Shown piece after piece: positions 1-12,302 of a stretch of 64,000 nt of DNA. The position numbers and the translations under genes were made by a program. The number at the start of each line of letters is the position of its first letter. Position 1 is the stretch's first letter. The notes under the pieces were generated by a model. That model did no database searches. It saw only the letters and a program-made list of their open reading frames with translations, and was not told the origin of the DNA. The DNA comes from Mustela lutreola (Eukaryota > Chordata > Mammalia > Carnivora > Mustelidae): positions 13,043,001-13,107,000 of the forward strand of contig NC_081291.1 in NCBI RefSeq assembly GCF_030435805.1, read 5' to 3'.

Positions 1-2374
1 CAGCAGGTTAAGTGCTTAGTAGCTGTGAATTAAAGGATAATTCCCAGGGGCTAAAAGGCAAAATTAAGTCAAGAGGCCGAATGCCAATAGGACCAGCTTG
101 GCTTGTAAGGAAACGCCGATCCCCTGGGGTCCTGTGTGGGTGAGAAACAACAGCACCAACCCGCAGGCACTCAGCAACCACCGCGTCTGCTCCGCCCCTG
201 CAGAGTCCTCTTCTCCGCAGAGAAAGTGTCCCCAGTAGACACAGGGGTCCGATACTGCAGGCCCAGAGACCGTTCAGGGTCTTGATCAAGAAAACTCCCA
301 ACAGGAGAAAGGTTCTTCACAGCACACATCCAAGTCTGCCGAGTCCGGGCACCTCCAGCCACAAACAGCGCCGTTTCTAGGGTGCCAGCGAATTTAGAGG
401 GCGAATCCATGCCCAAACTTCCCAGTCCTGGCTTAACAATCTCCGTGAGGACCTCACCCTCAACAGGCCTGTTCTCTCTCCCTCTTTTTTCCCTGTTTAT
501 TCTTTGCCCCTTTAAAAGCAGTCCAAAAGAAGATCGTTTCCTTTTCCCACTGGGTACGTAAAACTGAAAACATCCGTTGTGGATTAAGAAAAGCCAATTT
601 TCTGTGGCTCGACAGGCATGCTTGTTCCTGTTACTAGTAAATCAGAGAAGCCCTCTCCAAACCTCACAGCACAAGTAAAGAGACTTGGGGAGCCCTGCAA
701 AAGGGTGGGGGTCTGGCTGTCAGGATGCTGGCCCTCAAGGACTCCCTCACCAGTGCCCTGGATGCCTGCTTCTCCACCCAGGAGACAGAACATTTCCACT
801 CATTGACTACCGGCAGCTAGAGAGACTGCTCCTGGCTGCTCTCTGGAGCATGCAGCCACTGCCTGCCCACAGCAGGGGCTCGGGACACAGCAGGGACAGA
901 GCTGCTCCTGTCCTCCCAGGAGCCCATGGTGTGGTATCCACAGCAGAGAACACGGCCATTGGAACTGCAGTCTGACCCAAGCTCCCCAGTTCCCTGGGAG
1001 GCCTAAGACCTTTGATTTTAGCACTGTCCTCCTCAGTTTCCTTGTTCAGAAACGAGCTCAGGGACAGTGACAATGACACTTTCTTAATGGGAAGTCAGTG
1101 GTGAATGGGCACAAAGTGAGTGTCCAACCTCCCTCCTTTCTTCTGTGTAAGACTTACAGCCCAAATCTCTCCCCAGCACCTGGGTTAGCAGGTGCTGGGT
1201 CAGGGAAGGGGGGCTCCCACGGGACGGGAGGGAGTGCTGAGCAGCCAGTCTGAAAGGCTGCAAGCACCTGCTTCTCCAGTCCTGCTAGAACAGAAGAGGG
1301 AAAAGAGGCAGGAAGACCCAGTCCCCCTGCTGGCACTCTCAATTCCAAGCCAGCGGAGGCAATTCACTCCACTTCTGCAGGCTGCCACCCGACCTCCCCC
1401 AGGTGTTGTCCTTGCGCTCCTACTTATCTGTACCTGGGAGCCCAGCTCCAGCTGTGCCATCTGAAGGCCAGGGGCTCAGTTTTTTTCTTCTTGGTCCCAG
1501 ACCAGCATGGGGTAGGTGCTCAGGGCACGGTACCTGATGCTGCCCCCAGGAGCTAGGCTACTTCTCAACTGCTCCTAAATGTGGGCTCCCACCAGGCCTG
1601 GAGGACCCGCTGCAAGGTGACAGGTCTTGTCTCACCCGACCCAACCACCCACCTGGCACCGCCCAGGAAGGCTGGTCTTGCTTGCCCTGCTGGCTGGACT
1701 GACCGGACCTGCCTCCTTTCCAAACTCAGAAGGCTGCCCTGCACAAATAACCATCCCACACGCTCCTTCACTCCTCCGATCACCAACCCCTTCTGCTCTT
1801 CTGGAAATGACCTCAGGCCAGGCTGCTCTTTCTCACTGCATGCCCACATCACAACAAATGTCTCTGAGCTAGTCCCCGGCTCTGCCCATTCTCTGTGTAA
1901 GCATTCAGATCTGGACGTGTCACTCCACTCCCCGAGAACCTGCCACAGCTCCTCCCTGCCTCACATACTGTGCACCGGCCCTACCATTCTGCCATTCAGA
2001 GGACAGAGGATTACTGAGTACCTGAGGAACAAGGATGAATTAAAACAGGCCTCTGTGGACCTACTCTATGTGGTGGGGGAGACTGACCATCAATTTAATA
2101 ATCCCACCAACAGAAAATTACAGACCAGCATGTGGAAAAGTACAGAATATTCCCACAGGCAACAACAGAGAAGTGGGCCAACCTGTCAGGGAAGGCTTTA
2201 CCCGAGGAAGTGATGTGCCAGCTGAGATATGAAGAGGAGTAGAGGTTAACCCAGAAATAAAGTGGGCGGGGGGGAGAACATCCCAGAAAGGGGGCAATAA
2301 AAAGCATGTGCAAAGGCCCTGAGGCAAGAGGGAATGTCACCTGAGCAAGCAACTGAAAGAAAGGCCCAGGGGCT

Positions 2375-2580
2375 GGGGCACATGGGTACCTCAGACAGTT
2401 AAGTATCTGCCTTCATGTAGGTCATGAGGATGGGATCGAATCCCACATCAGGCTCCCTGCTCAGCAAGGAGTTTGCTTCTCTGTCTCCCTCTGCCCCTAC
2501 TCATGTGCATGCTCACCTCATGTGCATGCTCACCTCTCAAATAAATAAAATCTTTTAAAAAAGAAACAAACAAACAAAAA
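2375..2580 (+). mobile_element. CAN-SINE (diverged)
   Basis: tRNA-like head, CT-rich body and AAATAAATAAAATC tail. Perfect 11-bp target duplication ggcccaggggc at 2363-2373 and 2582-2592. Confidence 0.85.
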
Positions 2581-3690
2581 GGGCCCAGGGGCCGCAGGGC
2601 AGAGCAAACAGGGAAGGCAGAACTGAGAAGCAAGGGATGCAGGTGAGCAACACACTGGATGGGGCAGAAGCCAGATTCCAGTCTGCAGACAGTGCCGGTC
2701 AGCCTTCCTGGCACCACCCTTCCCAGCTTTCCACCCATGTATACAAAAGGAGAAATAACTTTGTGTCAGCCGATCTGAAATGTAATCAGTAAATCGGCTC
2801 TGCCATCAAGAGTACAGCAATCCCACCCAGAAGGCAGGGCCAGACGGAAGTCTAAGGACATGGCTGTTTGTGGTCATCTACAACCTCTACTTCCCTCTAG
2901 CAGCTTGTGACAGTGAGGGCTGGGCCTACAACTACGACGACGGACAGAGCATTCTAAGCTGGAGCAGCCCTCTGGGCCACCCAGCAGGCAGGTCTCCTTC
3001 CCACTACCCCTCCCACCACCACCAGCAGCGGCCACTCTCTAGGCAAGCAGACACCCTGTCAGTCCCTTTTGTCTCAGGCCAATCTGTAGGCCAGGCACAA
3101 ACTGTGTCCCATTTACCAAACGACCTTCTTCCTTTAATCCCTAAGTCACCCTAGTTAAAAGAAGGCTATGGACCCCAGGGTCCCCAGCCCTGGCCTCACA
3201 TTTAGGCCCTTTGAGCTGGAATTCCAGTGTCTTGGCTTCTGTTTATTCTGCTTTGCCTGTCTGAGAAAGCATTCCTTCCTCTCTTCCCAGCCTCCCACAT
3301 CCCAGCCGAAATGCCCCTTCTCCACGCAGCCCTCTCCCAAGTGGAAGCAAGTTATCCAGCCCTCATGCAGTTCAGACCACCCAGGGCCTGCGCCTCCACC
3401 ATGGCCTGGACCAAGCCACCCTCCTCGTGGCTGGGCATGGCTCACTCATTGCCGCATCAGCCATGAAGCACCAAACACCCACTCGAGCAGGGGAACCTAT
3501 AAAGACAGTAAGGCAACTTCTGTTTCTCCCGTGACTTTCCAGAAAGAGGAGATTAAAACAGTAAAATAAGAATTTAAACAAGTGATCTTCTCTCCATCAG
3601 ACCAGGGTTAGGTGGCACAACCACTGTTTAAAACCAAATGAGATCTCACACTATTGTATGCTTGGCAGTTAAAAAAAAAAAAATCAAAAG

Positions 3691-3817
3691 GGGTGCCTGG
3701 GTGGCTCAGTTAAGCATCCACCTTTTGATTTCAGCTCAGGTCTTGAACTCAAGTGAGTTCAAGCCTACACTGGGCTCCATGCTGGGCATGGAGCCTACTT
3801 AAAAAATAAAACAAACA
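3691..3817 (+). mobile_element. CAN-SINE, short
   Basis: GGGTGCCTGGGTGGCTCAGT head, with no CT-rich body. An older short subtype. Confidence 0.8.
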
Positions 3818-4718
3818 GAACCTACGAGGCAACACAGAGCCCCCGGCCTGCTTTAGATAGGCAGTGTCAGCGAGCTTGCTGGCTGTGACCTATCATAGGC
3901 CTCCGGCCCTCAGTTAACCCCTTCATAAAGTGAGGCTATGACTGACCAGGATGGCCCGGGAGGATACGGTGAGCAATGCAAAATGCCTTTCCTACTCAGT
4001 CCATGGCTCCTGAGGCCTCCCCGACCTCACACATGGGACCATAAACTCCACTTCACTTCTCACCGCCGAGATCACTTTGCCCTGGGACACACCACGTATC
4101 TGCTCATTTCCTTCCATCTGTGCCCCGCTCTTGAGAACCTTGGCTCCATGAGACGGGGCTGTCTTCAGGTTCACTGCTACATCCCACTGCCCGGGAGGAG
4201 AGAGAGAAGATGCCTAATACAGGCCTGCTGAATGAACGGTGTGCACGGGGTGTGGACCCTCCGCTGTCAGGAGGCAGATATGGGATACAGAGTTACTCCC
4301 AATTTGCACATGGAGAAACGGAGAGACAGAAAATACCGAACAGCTGAGGGCACTGAAAGGACATCTGGGGACCCTAACATTGAAAAAACACACCCTGAAC
4401 AGACCTCAAATGATAATGAGGTGGGGGAGGCATCTTTGAGGAAGAATGTGAAGTAGTTTGCCAAGAGGACATTGGCTGCTCAGGTGAAGTCTGAGTGGGG
4501 AGACCCTGAGAGCACCCCCTGCGTGGCTGTGGAGATGCCTCTCATTGGGGTGGTGGCAGTCGTGTCTGTCCGTCAGCATAATAACGTGAAGGGGCCTGAG
4601 GCACCAGAGAGCAGACACTCAGCTCTTGGATACCGTCTGATCAAAGACAGTTCACTTCCCAGATCAGTTGATCAAGTGAAGAACCAGGCATGGGAAAGTT
4701 GCTTTAAAGTTCAAAATT

Positions 4719-4888
4719 GGGGCACCTGAATGGCTCAGTTGGTTAAGCATCTGCCTTCGGCTCAGGTCATGATCTCAGGGTCCTGGGATCCGGCCCCACG
4801 TTGGGCTCTCAGCTCAGCGGGGAGTCTGCTTCTCCCTCTCCCTCTGTGCTCTAATAAAAATAAATAAAAATCTTTAAAAAATAATAAT
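4719..4888 (+). mobile_element. CAN-SINE
   Basis: Full-length type. 12-bp target duplication aaagttcaaaat at 4706-4717 and 4889-4900. Confidence 0.9.
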
Positions 4889-5081
4889 AAAGTTCAAAAT
4901 GGGGCGGAGGGAGCAAAATTTACATGTTCTTGCTTAACTGGGAGCTACTCAGTCCACAAACCAGACCAATGCACCTCAATAACATAAAGAGCCAGGGAAT
5001 TCTGGATCTTACAGGGTAGGGCCAGTCTTTACCCTAAAACCTGACTCTCACTCACCAACTTATACCACATCAACATTAGCA

Positions 5082-5275
5082 TTTTTTTTTTTTTTTAAGA
5101 TTTTATTTATTTGACAGAGAGAGAGCACAAGTAAGCAGAGCGGCAGGCAGAGGAAGAGAGAAGCAGGCTCTTTGCTGAGCAGGGAACCTTATGTGGGGCT
5201 CAATCCCAGGCCCGTCGAATCATGACTTGAGCTGAAGGCAGACGCTTAACCAACTGAGCCACCCAGGCGCCCCTA
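5082..5275 (-). mobile_element. CAN-SINE
   Basis: Poly-T start and GAGCCACCCAGGCGCCC end. Target duplication cattagcatt at 5074-5083 and 5277-5286. Confidence 0.92.
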
Positions 5276-5439
5276 CCATTAGCATTCTAGTAAGACAGAG
5301 CAAGTAGCAATTATTTTAGAGAAAAAAACAAGGGACGAAAGGACAAACAAGTGCTCCAAGCACTTGACATTCACTGCAGACACGTTCACCGTTCACCGGG
5401 TGTTGTTCTGGGCGAGGCGCCCAGCAGGCTGCCTGGAAG

Positions 5440-5580
5440 AGGGGAAAGAGCAGGGCTCTGCAGGCGGACGGATGTGGGGTCAACCCACTAACTACAGGAC
5501 TTCGACAAGTGACTTAAATCTCTGTGGGTTTCAGTCTCCCGTTTGCAAAATGGGAATAAAAACCTTAGAACCTGGGACCC
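5440..5580 (+). mobile_element. MIR
   Basis: MIR-order phrases: 'aagagcagggctctg', 'gacaagtgacttaaatctct', 'tttgcaaaatgggaataaaa'. Confidence 0.55.
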
Positions 5581-7652
5581 ATTAAAAAGACGACGTATCT
5601 CAAGTGCGCCGGCAGAGGAAGCCGGTGACAAAGGAGGAGGATCCCAGTGGCAAGGGGGAGGGGACGGAACTCCCTGGGCACAGGGCACTCTCTTCATCAA
5701 TGAGCCCAGTGCTTTCCGTGTGCTTCCTGGGACAAGGGCCACACAAGGGACCCACAGAAGGGACAGGAGGGAGAATTGTCATTGAGGTGGGACTGAGGGA
5801 GGACACCACCAAGGAAGCCCTCTGAGAGTGGCCTCCAGTGGGCAGGAGGTAGGGCAGGCTGCAGCAGGAGATCACAGCATGAGGTGGAGGGATGTGGTGG
5901 GGAACACTGGGCAGAGCAGGGGCTTACATGGAAATGGTGGCAGCGTGGGAGAGCAAGCGGGCAAGGTCAGGAGGACAGGCCCAGGGGGCGTGGGAATGCT
6001 GAACCAGGAGCAGTCAAGCTGGACATAGGGAGCGGAGTGAAATGGGGAGCAGCTGGAGGTTTCTGGAGGGGGGACGGGGGGGTGGTTGTGCAGAATGAAC
6101 TATGAGGAAGAGGCTAAGCAGGAAGGGGGACAGCCCCTGCCCTGTGAACCTGTGGATGTGGTAAGGAGGTGGCCAATTCCAGCAGGCAGCCGTCAGGGGT
6201 GGAATAGGGGGCTGGTAAGGGAGAAACAGGAGGCTGGACTCCAGAAGGGTCTCAGTGGGGGAAGGGCACACTCTGTGGGGAGACCCTACGATGGAAGGAG
6301 ACAGAGAGAAAGAAGACAGAAGACAGAGTGAAGGCCAGCTGGTGGGTTACAATGACCAGTGTTGTGGGGTTCAAGGACAACCAACGATAGGCCACTGGGG
6401 ATAAGGATGGCATGGTGACCAATAACTTACGAGACCACATGGTACAAAGCAGGTGAGGGAAACAGGTGAATTTCTGAGAAACAGAAATCACTGAGACACC
6501 AATGGAGGGAAAAATCAACCCTAGACTCCTGACTCTTCAAATGGGCAAGATTTGTATTCAGGGTCAGAAGAGACTGTACAGGGAAAGAGGTGCCATAGAT
6601 ACTGGGGAGCACGGAGCAGATCAGGAAAGATGCTGAAAAGTGCTGCAGACAGAGGGGAAACATGCTGTCCCACTCCCCTCTGCAAACCTGCTGGCAACCG
6701 CTTTTATTCACCTTAAATGGGCCATCCATGTTCCAAGTGCACCCCACACCTCAGTCCAACCAGAACACAGCCTCATGCTCTGGGGGCTCCATGACTGCCC
6801 CCAACCAGATATCATCCTGGAATCATATCCACGCTTCCCGGTAATAATCTGTGAACCCGTGTGATCTCAGCTAGACTGAAAACACCTGGAAGGGCTCTGC
6901 CTCTCACCTAGCTCCATAGGAACACCTGGTGCCAAACTTCACATAAGAATAATATAGTGAAATGATGCCATAACTACGTAAAGGAAGAAAACCTGGTTTC
7001 TTTCAACAAGCATAGAAATGAACACAAAAAACAGAAGTGAGCAACCTAAAGTTGTCACAGGCTCCTGGCTATCAGTCTCTTGCAACTCCTCCTTCAATTT
7101 TGCTCCCACCCCTAGCCCTATCCCGCACGTAGGGAAGAGCCACCTGTAAATGGCACTGGTAGGTGTAATTCGCTGGTTCCTGCTTCATGAGTTTACTTGA
7201 TGCCTCCTGGGTGCTGGTCACAGGAGCAAGAGTTTGCACCTGCTCTGACTGGGTGCCTGGTCTCACGCAGAAACAGACATCTGCAGACCATGAATGGTGC
7301 TGAGGGGTGTGTGGAGGAGACACATTGCCAGTGGCATGGAAGAGGGGGCCCCACGTAGGACAAGTGATCAGCAAAGGCCTCTGGGAAGGAATGACATCTG
7401 AGCTAACACCTGAAGAAGGCAAAAGAACCAGGTACCAAAAGCACAAAGGGAAGAAACAGGAGGAGCAGCCAGTAGGGACACCCCGAGGACAGAGAAAGTT
7501 TGGACTATGGGAGGAGCAGAAAATCAGCAAGTATGGCTGTAGCGTGGGTACAGGGGAAAGCATGAGGCAGGAGAGGGCAGGCAGGCAGGCACCAGACCAG
7601 CAAGGCTTACTGAGGAGGAACCGGGATTTTTATTTCAAAAGGTGCTGAGCAG

Positions 7653-7842
7653 GGGCTCCTGGGTGGCTCAGTTGGTTAAAGCCTCTGCCTTTGGCTCAGG
7701 TCATGATCCCAGAGTCCTGGGATTGAGCCCCGCATCAGGCTCTCTGCTCAGCTTGGAGCCTGCTTCCTCCTCTCTGTCTGCCTCTCTGCCTACTTGTGAT
7801 CTCTCTCTGTCAAATAAATAAAATTTAAAAAAAAAAAAAAAA
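7653..7842 (+). mobile_element. CAN-SINE
   Basis: Mustelid-type body. Perfect target duplication ggtgctgagcag at 7641-7652 and 7843-7854. Confidence 0.93.
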
Positions 7843-7894
7843 GGTGCTGAGCAGATGAATCACACGACCCGATTTATGTTTTCATACCTTAACA

Positions 7895-8045
7895 GTGGCA
7901 AACCACTGCCTTCCTCCAAAGCTAATCCTTCATCAGTAAAATAAGAATTCCCCTCTCCTTGTTGTGTGCTTAAGCGCCAAGGTGGTAGAAAGCACTAAAA
8001 CTCTAAAGTACTCAATAAACATTAGCCAATGTCATCATCAAAGTT
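7895..8045 (+). mobile_element. MIR 3' part
   Basis: 'catcagtaaaataagaattc' and 'gtactcaataaacattagcc' match the 3' half of MIR. Confidence 0.4.
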
Positions 8046-8149
8046 CAGATAAGGGCTACTGTCAAAATTTTGTAAGTTTTAAAAAGATTCCCCCCGAAAC
8101 CCAGCAGCACTTTCTCATTAAGTGAGCCTAAGTGAGTTTCACCACCACC

Positions 8150-8177
8150 CCCCCCCCACACACACACACAAACACAC
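8150..8177 (+). repeat. C-run and (CA)n microsatellite
   Basis: A run of C followed by alternating CA. Confidence 0.8.
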
Positions 8178-8479
8178 CCTAAACTGTAGCAACTGGCTAT
8201 TAGCAATAATACCCACGTCTGCATGGCACCTAGTTTATACAGCACTTTTGTATCTTTGGAAGAACATGTTAATTAATAACCACTGGTCTTTAATACTTTT
8301 AATTTAGTGACAGTGTAACAAACTGGCTAGTTCTTGTAAGATTTACCAGGTATGCATGTCTCTCTCCTTGGAACAGCCGGCCAGTCATGCCAACCTCCCT
8401 ATCCGCTCTCTTAAGGTTTAGCATTCTTACTGCTGAGGTCTACATTCCCATATGTCCCAATCTTCCAGAGAATTAAGTG

Positions 8480-8710
8480 ACGATAGTAATTACAGTATCA
8501 CAGAGTGCTCTCATATGCCAGGCACTGTTCTAAGTGCTTTCACATGCTTAATCTTCACACTTTCCTAATTTTTTTTTTTATATTCCCATTTTCCAAATGA
8601 GTTCTAAGCGCCTTACCCAAGGACACTAAGAAGAATGATAGAGCCAAGAACTAAACACAAGATGATATGACCCTGTGTTCTCACTCTTAATCCCAACTCT
8701 GTGCTAGATA
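8480..8710 (-). mobile_element. MIR
   Basis: Complement of MIR: 'tgccaggcactgttctaagt', 'ttcccattttccaaatgag', 'atagagccaagaactaaac'. Confidence 0.6.
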
Positions 8711-8784
8711 ATTCAGACAAAACGTCTATAATATTGTGCTTGGTACAATGTAGATAGGTATTCAGTCAATAACAGCAGCTGTTA

Positions 8785-8915
8785 TTAGCAGGGCACAGGT
8801 AGTTTCTAGCTCCCATGAGAGTGTCACCTCCGAGAGAGCAGCGACCTTGTCTGGGCCACGGCTGCGCTCCTAGCACCTGGACCAAAGCACATTTGACGGA
8901 TAAATGAATGAACGT
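8785..8915 (+). mobile_element. L2 3' end remnant
   Basis: 'agcagcgaccttgtctgg', 'ctcctagcacctgga' and 'ataaatgaatgaac' resemble the L2 3' end. Confidence 0.4.
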
Positions 8916-9566
8916 CCCTCCCAGAAAGCAGGGCTGCCTGCGCAAGGCTCTTTTTTGCACGTATGTGTGGCGCCACTGTTACTGCCCCTTAGTAAGACCA
9001 CCAGGCGTATTTGAGGGCACAGACTTGACCCAGAGACGTGCGATCTCCCCTTTCTCGATTCAAGGGTGGCGGCAACAGCTCCCAAGGAATTGAGGGATGA
9101 GTCCAGGATCGCACTGCTGAAGGATCCTGGCTCTGGCAGGGCTCTGCCTTCGCCGGGGGGACTGGGACCCGGCAGGAAACAAAGACTCGCGGGGCCGACG
9201 CACCGGCAGAAATGATCACTCCCCTCGCCCACCTCTCCGAATGAGAGCCCAGTGCCACCGCGCATCGCCCGGCCTGGGAGCGGCGGCGAAGGCCGGGCGT
9301 GGAGCCGTAGCTGGGCTCCGGACTGTGCAGACACAAGCAGCGACCCCGCTTGTACACCGCCCGCAGAGGGTCGTCAGGGCGCGGGAGGCCGCGAGCCGGG
9401 CCGGCCTGTCACCTTCAGGACCGCCCGCCCACTCGCCCGCCCTCCGCGGGGGCCGCTCAGCGCGAGCCGCCGCTGCCCGGCTGGGCCTCCCTGCACAGCC
9501 GCCTCACCGCAGTGTCCACCTCGCGCCCCGCGCCCTGGCGCTGCACCTCCGCCCGCCGGCCCGTAC

Positions 9567-9599
9567 CTGCTGAGAGAGCGGGATGAGCGGGGCCGCCAT
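9567..9599 (-). CDS. EPS15L1: EPS15L1 coding exon 1 (partial gene)
   Basis: The minus strand reads ATG at 9599 and encodes MAAPLIPLSQQ, which is the N-terminus of human EPS15L1 (Eps15R) as I remember it. A GTACGG donor follows at 9566-9565. EPS15L1 is an EH-domain adaptor of clathrin-coated pits that binds AP-2 and acts in receptor endocytosis at the plasma membrane. Only these 11 codons are present. The first EH domain begins in exon 2, beyond the left edge of the window. The start codon lies in a CpG island in the context AAGATGGCGG. CALR3, next upstream, is transcribed in the same direction, which matches human 19p13.11. Identification rests on a short peptide plus synteny, but both agree. 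Confidence 0.93.
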
Positions 9600-9722
9600 C
9601 TTCCCGCGGACTCGGGTTCCGAGCGCCGGGGAGACGGGGGCGGGGCCGCGCGTGCGCACGGGTGCGGGGGGGGGCGGTGCGCGCGCAGCGGAGTCCGGGC
9701 GAGGGCAGGGCTGAGGCAGTGC

Positions 9723-9734
9723 TGCGCACGCGCA
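9723..9734. promoter_or_regulatory. NRF1-type site
   Basis: TGCGCACGCGCA is one base from the palindromic NRF1 consensus TGCGCATGCGCA. It lies about 125 bp upstream of the EPS15L1 start codon. A second, weaker NRF1-like block (GCGTGCGCACG) lies at 9650-9660. NRF1 sites are common in CpG-island housekeeping promoters. Confidence 0.6.
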
Positions 9735-10054
9735 ACTCAACCTAAAGGGGCGGGGTCGAGGGCGGGGCCGTGCTCACCTAGCCCTGGCCGAGAGGGGGCG
9801 GGGCCGGGGTGGAGGGCGTGCCTCCGAGTGTGCGCCAAGCTTCTCTGCCCCTTTTCCACCCGGGCCCGCCTTCCTGGCGGGCACCTGGCGGAATGACAGC
9901 AAATCATTCCTGGCAAACACCTGTGGAGGGTTATTTCCCACCTCGCAGAGGGTCAGCAACCTCGCCGTGCTCAGCAACGCTCCCTGTTTCTAGGATAGGG
10001 TGCGTGTTGTCGGGGGGCGGTGGCTGGCGGGTGCTTATGTCTGTATGATAATTT

Positions 10055-10215
10055 CCCAACTGCCACTTTCTAGCAGGGTGACCTTGGCAAGTCACTTATG
10101 TACTTTCTCTGAACCCCCAGTCCCCTTCTGAGAAGAGGGATGGTAATATGGTTTGCTGTCCTACCTCCACATCTCACACTACGCCTGGCCCAGAACAGGT
10201 GCCTGATGTGTTTGC
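10055..10215 (+). mobile_element. MIR
   Basis: 'gtgaccttggcaagtcactt' and 'ggcccagaacaggtgcctga' in MIR order. Confidence 0.6.
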
Positions 10216-11445
10216 TGGAGAACGGGTACTGGAGGGGGCTTTTATTTGTTTAGACGTCTTATCTTCCATTGGCTAGGTCCACACACTCATCTGTGGCCAG
10301 TTTCCACTAACAGGGCGAGTAAGAACGGTCCAGCCAGGCAGCTGATCACAGTGGCGCAAGGTTTTCTTGGGGCAAGTGGGCCTCCTTTACCTGGTCTCCT
10401 GTGATGGCCACATACAGAGTCTGGCCAGGAGCCCTGCCCCAGGCAGGCAAGCTAGAAGGCCATGTGATTTCAGGGGTGGGCACAGCTTCCTGTTCATGTC
10501 TTCCATTTTGCAGTCAAACTGCTGCTGGTCTCATGAGACACCTCAGAACCAAGAGCAACAAGATAAGACCATGTATCATCTGGTCTGGTCTTGGACCGTT
10601 TTGACGTCTGAGCTCCAAGTTTTCAGTCTGGTTATGCCTCCTTCACCCCTCAGTTCCCTGTAAAAAAAAGTAAGGGGAAGCCACCAGAGGGTTTTGAACA
10701 TGATCAGATTTGTGTCCTATGATGGCAACTCTCAATGCAGCAGGCCAAGTAGTCTGAGCACCGATGGATGGACAGGAGTGGGCCGGCTGGAAAACCGGAA
10801 CGGTGGTCCACGTGCGGAGATGGAGGTTTTTAGCTATCTTGCATGCTTTATCCATCTGTGTTCCACAAGGCAAAGTCAAGTCATTCTTAGATATCCAGCT
10901 GAGGACATTTGATATAGAAGAATGAATATGAAAGTATGGCAAAAACAGAACAGGAATATACGGTTACCTAAAGATTAGTAACTGTAGGAAACTGCTAGCC
11001 CTTCTAGGGCTAAAGGCCAAAAAGGGAAAAGGTGTTACCCAAAATCCATCATCACTGGGCCCTGAGCCGGAACCCAGATGTCCACTCTCAGCAGCCACTA
11101 CTGTTTTGCCATCGCACAAGTCCCTGCTGTTTTTCTCACTGTCTAAGGGGCCACTGGAAACCTGAAAAAATGGCTACTCCTCTCTGCCTGCCTTCCCATT
11201 TCTGACAGAACATGATGGAAAACCAATGGGTAAGGGTGTCTGTGAAATGTTATATACAAGCTTCCAGCCTTAGTGTCAGAGCCTACAGAGGCAATGACCA
11301 CGGAGACCCTCCTGCATCCTTTTGACTGGAAACAGAGGCTTGGTGCTGTGAGTCCCACCCAGCTAGCAGCCTGGCGTTACCTCCTACTCCTATAGCCACC
11401 ACACTGGGCAGTGAGCCACCATTCAGTAACCTGTCTTGCCAGAGT

Positions 11446-11885
11446 CCAGAGCTGCACTGTCCAACATGGCAGCCACACATCATGTGTGGCCAAGTAAGTT
11501 TCAATTTGAATTACAATTAAATAAGATTAAAAACTCATTCCTCCATAGAACATACAACACCAAGAATGAATCCTAATGTAAACTATGGACTCTGGGAGAT
11601 AATGATATGTCAGCTTCATCAACTGTGACAAATGTACCACTATGTTGTGGGATATTGATAGTGACGGAGGATGTGTGGGTATAGGAGTGGGGGTATAGGG
11701 AAACTCTGTGCTTTCTGCGCAGCTTTGCAGGGAACCTAAAACTAGTCTTAAACTTATTATTATGAATTATTTAAAAAATCATTCCTCAGTCCCACCACCC
11801 ATATTTCAAGGGAGCATGTGTGGCCATTGCAAATGGGGAACATCCCCTCTTCACAGAAAGTTCTCAGGATGGCACTGCTCCGAAG
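11446..11885 (+). mobile_element. hAT-type non-autonomous DNA transposon, interrupted
   Basis: The ends resemble the common mammalian hAT element with 'gctgcactgtccaac' at one end and 'cagaaagttctc...gcactgctc' at the other. The middle is displaced by an L1 fragment. The duplicated target 'tcattcctc' is visible on both sides of the insert. Confidence 0.55.
11546..11776 (+). mobile_element. L1 3'-end fragment inside the hAT element
   Basis: It resembles the L1 3' UTR with 'aatgtaaactatggac', 'acaaatgtaccac' and 'gaacctaaaact' in order. Nearly identical flanks (aactcattcctc / aatcattcctca) look like a target-site duplication. Confidence 0.6.
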
Positions 11886-12117
11886 ATGAGCTCTGCAGGA
11901 TCTGAGCTGGTTGGACCCGTCTTCATACAACTCTTTCCAGCATTTTCTGCCTAAGCCTGGCTCTGCTTCTTTCCTCAGTAACTTCTTCTATCATTCAGAG
12001 ACTAAAGGGTAGACTCTTCAGTCCCATCCCTGCTATGTGGAAGTGAGTCTTTCATTTCTGAGAATGATAACCAACCCCCAATAAACCACTAACCATCGGT
12101 CAAAAAGCCCACATTTA

Positions 12118-12302
12118 GGGGCACCTGGGTGGCTCAGTCAGTTGGGCATCTGACTCTTGATTTTGACTCATGTCATGATCTTGGGGCTCTGCACTGGGTG
12201 TGGGGCCTGCTTGAGATTCTCTCTCTCCTTCTCCCTCTACCTCCCCCCCCTTCACATGTGTTCTCTCTCTAAAAATAAATACATAATATATATATATTTT
12301 TA
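12118..12302 (+). mobile_element. CAN-SINE
   Basis: Diverged head (CAGTTGGGCATCTGACTC type). Imperfect duplication around cccacattt / tccacattt. Confidence 0.85.

Larger units (their letters stand above)
1..9566 (-). other. EPS15L1: EPS15L1 intron 1 (5' portion)
   Basis: No coding exon is recognisable here on either strand. The interval holds CAN-SINEs (2375, 3691, 4719, 5082, 7653), MIR/L2 remnants and diverged sequence of unassigned origin. Positions 1-2370 show nothing I can name. Positions 2030-2340, 5650-6560 and 7330-7640 are purine-rich and look like old interspersed repeats (for example the phrase 'caaaggccctgaggca' near 2310), but I cannot assign a family. Confidence 0.8.
9230..9850. 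promoter_or_regulatory. EPS15L1: CpG-island promoter of EPS15L1
   Basis: This stretch is strongly GC- and CpG-rich against an AT-richer surround and contains the EPS15L1 start codon. There is no TATA box at a useful distance. GC boxes (GGGCGGGG type) occur at 9636-9645, 9747-9756, 9761-9770 and 9794-9803. The pattern is that of a broad housekeeping promoter firing toward lower coordinates. Confidence 0.85.

Noticed and set aside
1581-2213. A 210-codon plus-strand open frame in EPS15L1 intron 1.
   Set aside because: No recognisable protein, no promoter or splice support, and part of it overlaps an old interspersed repeat.
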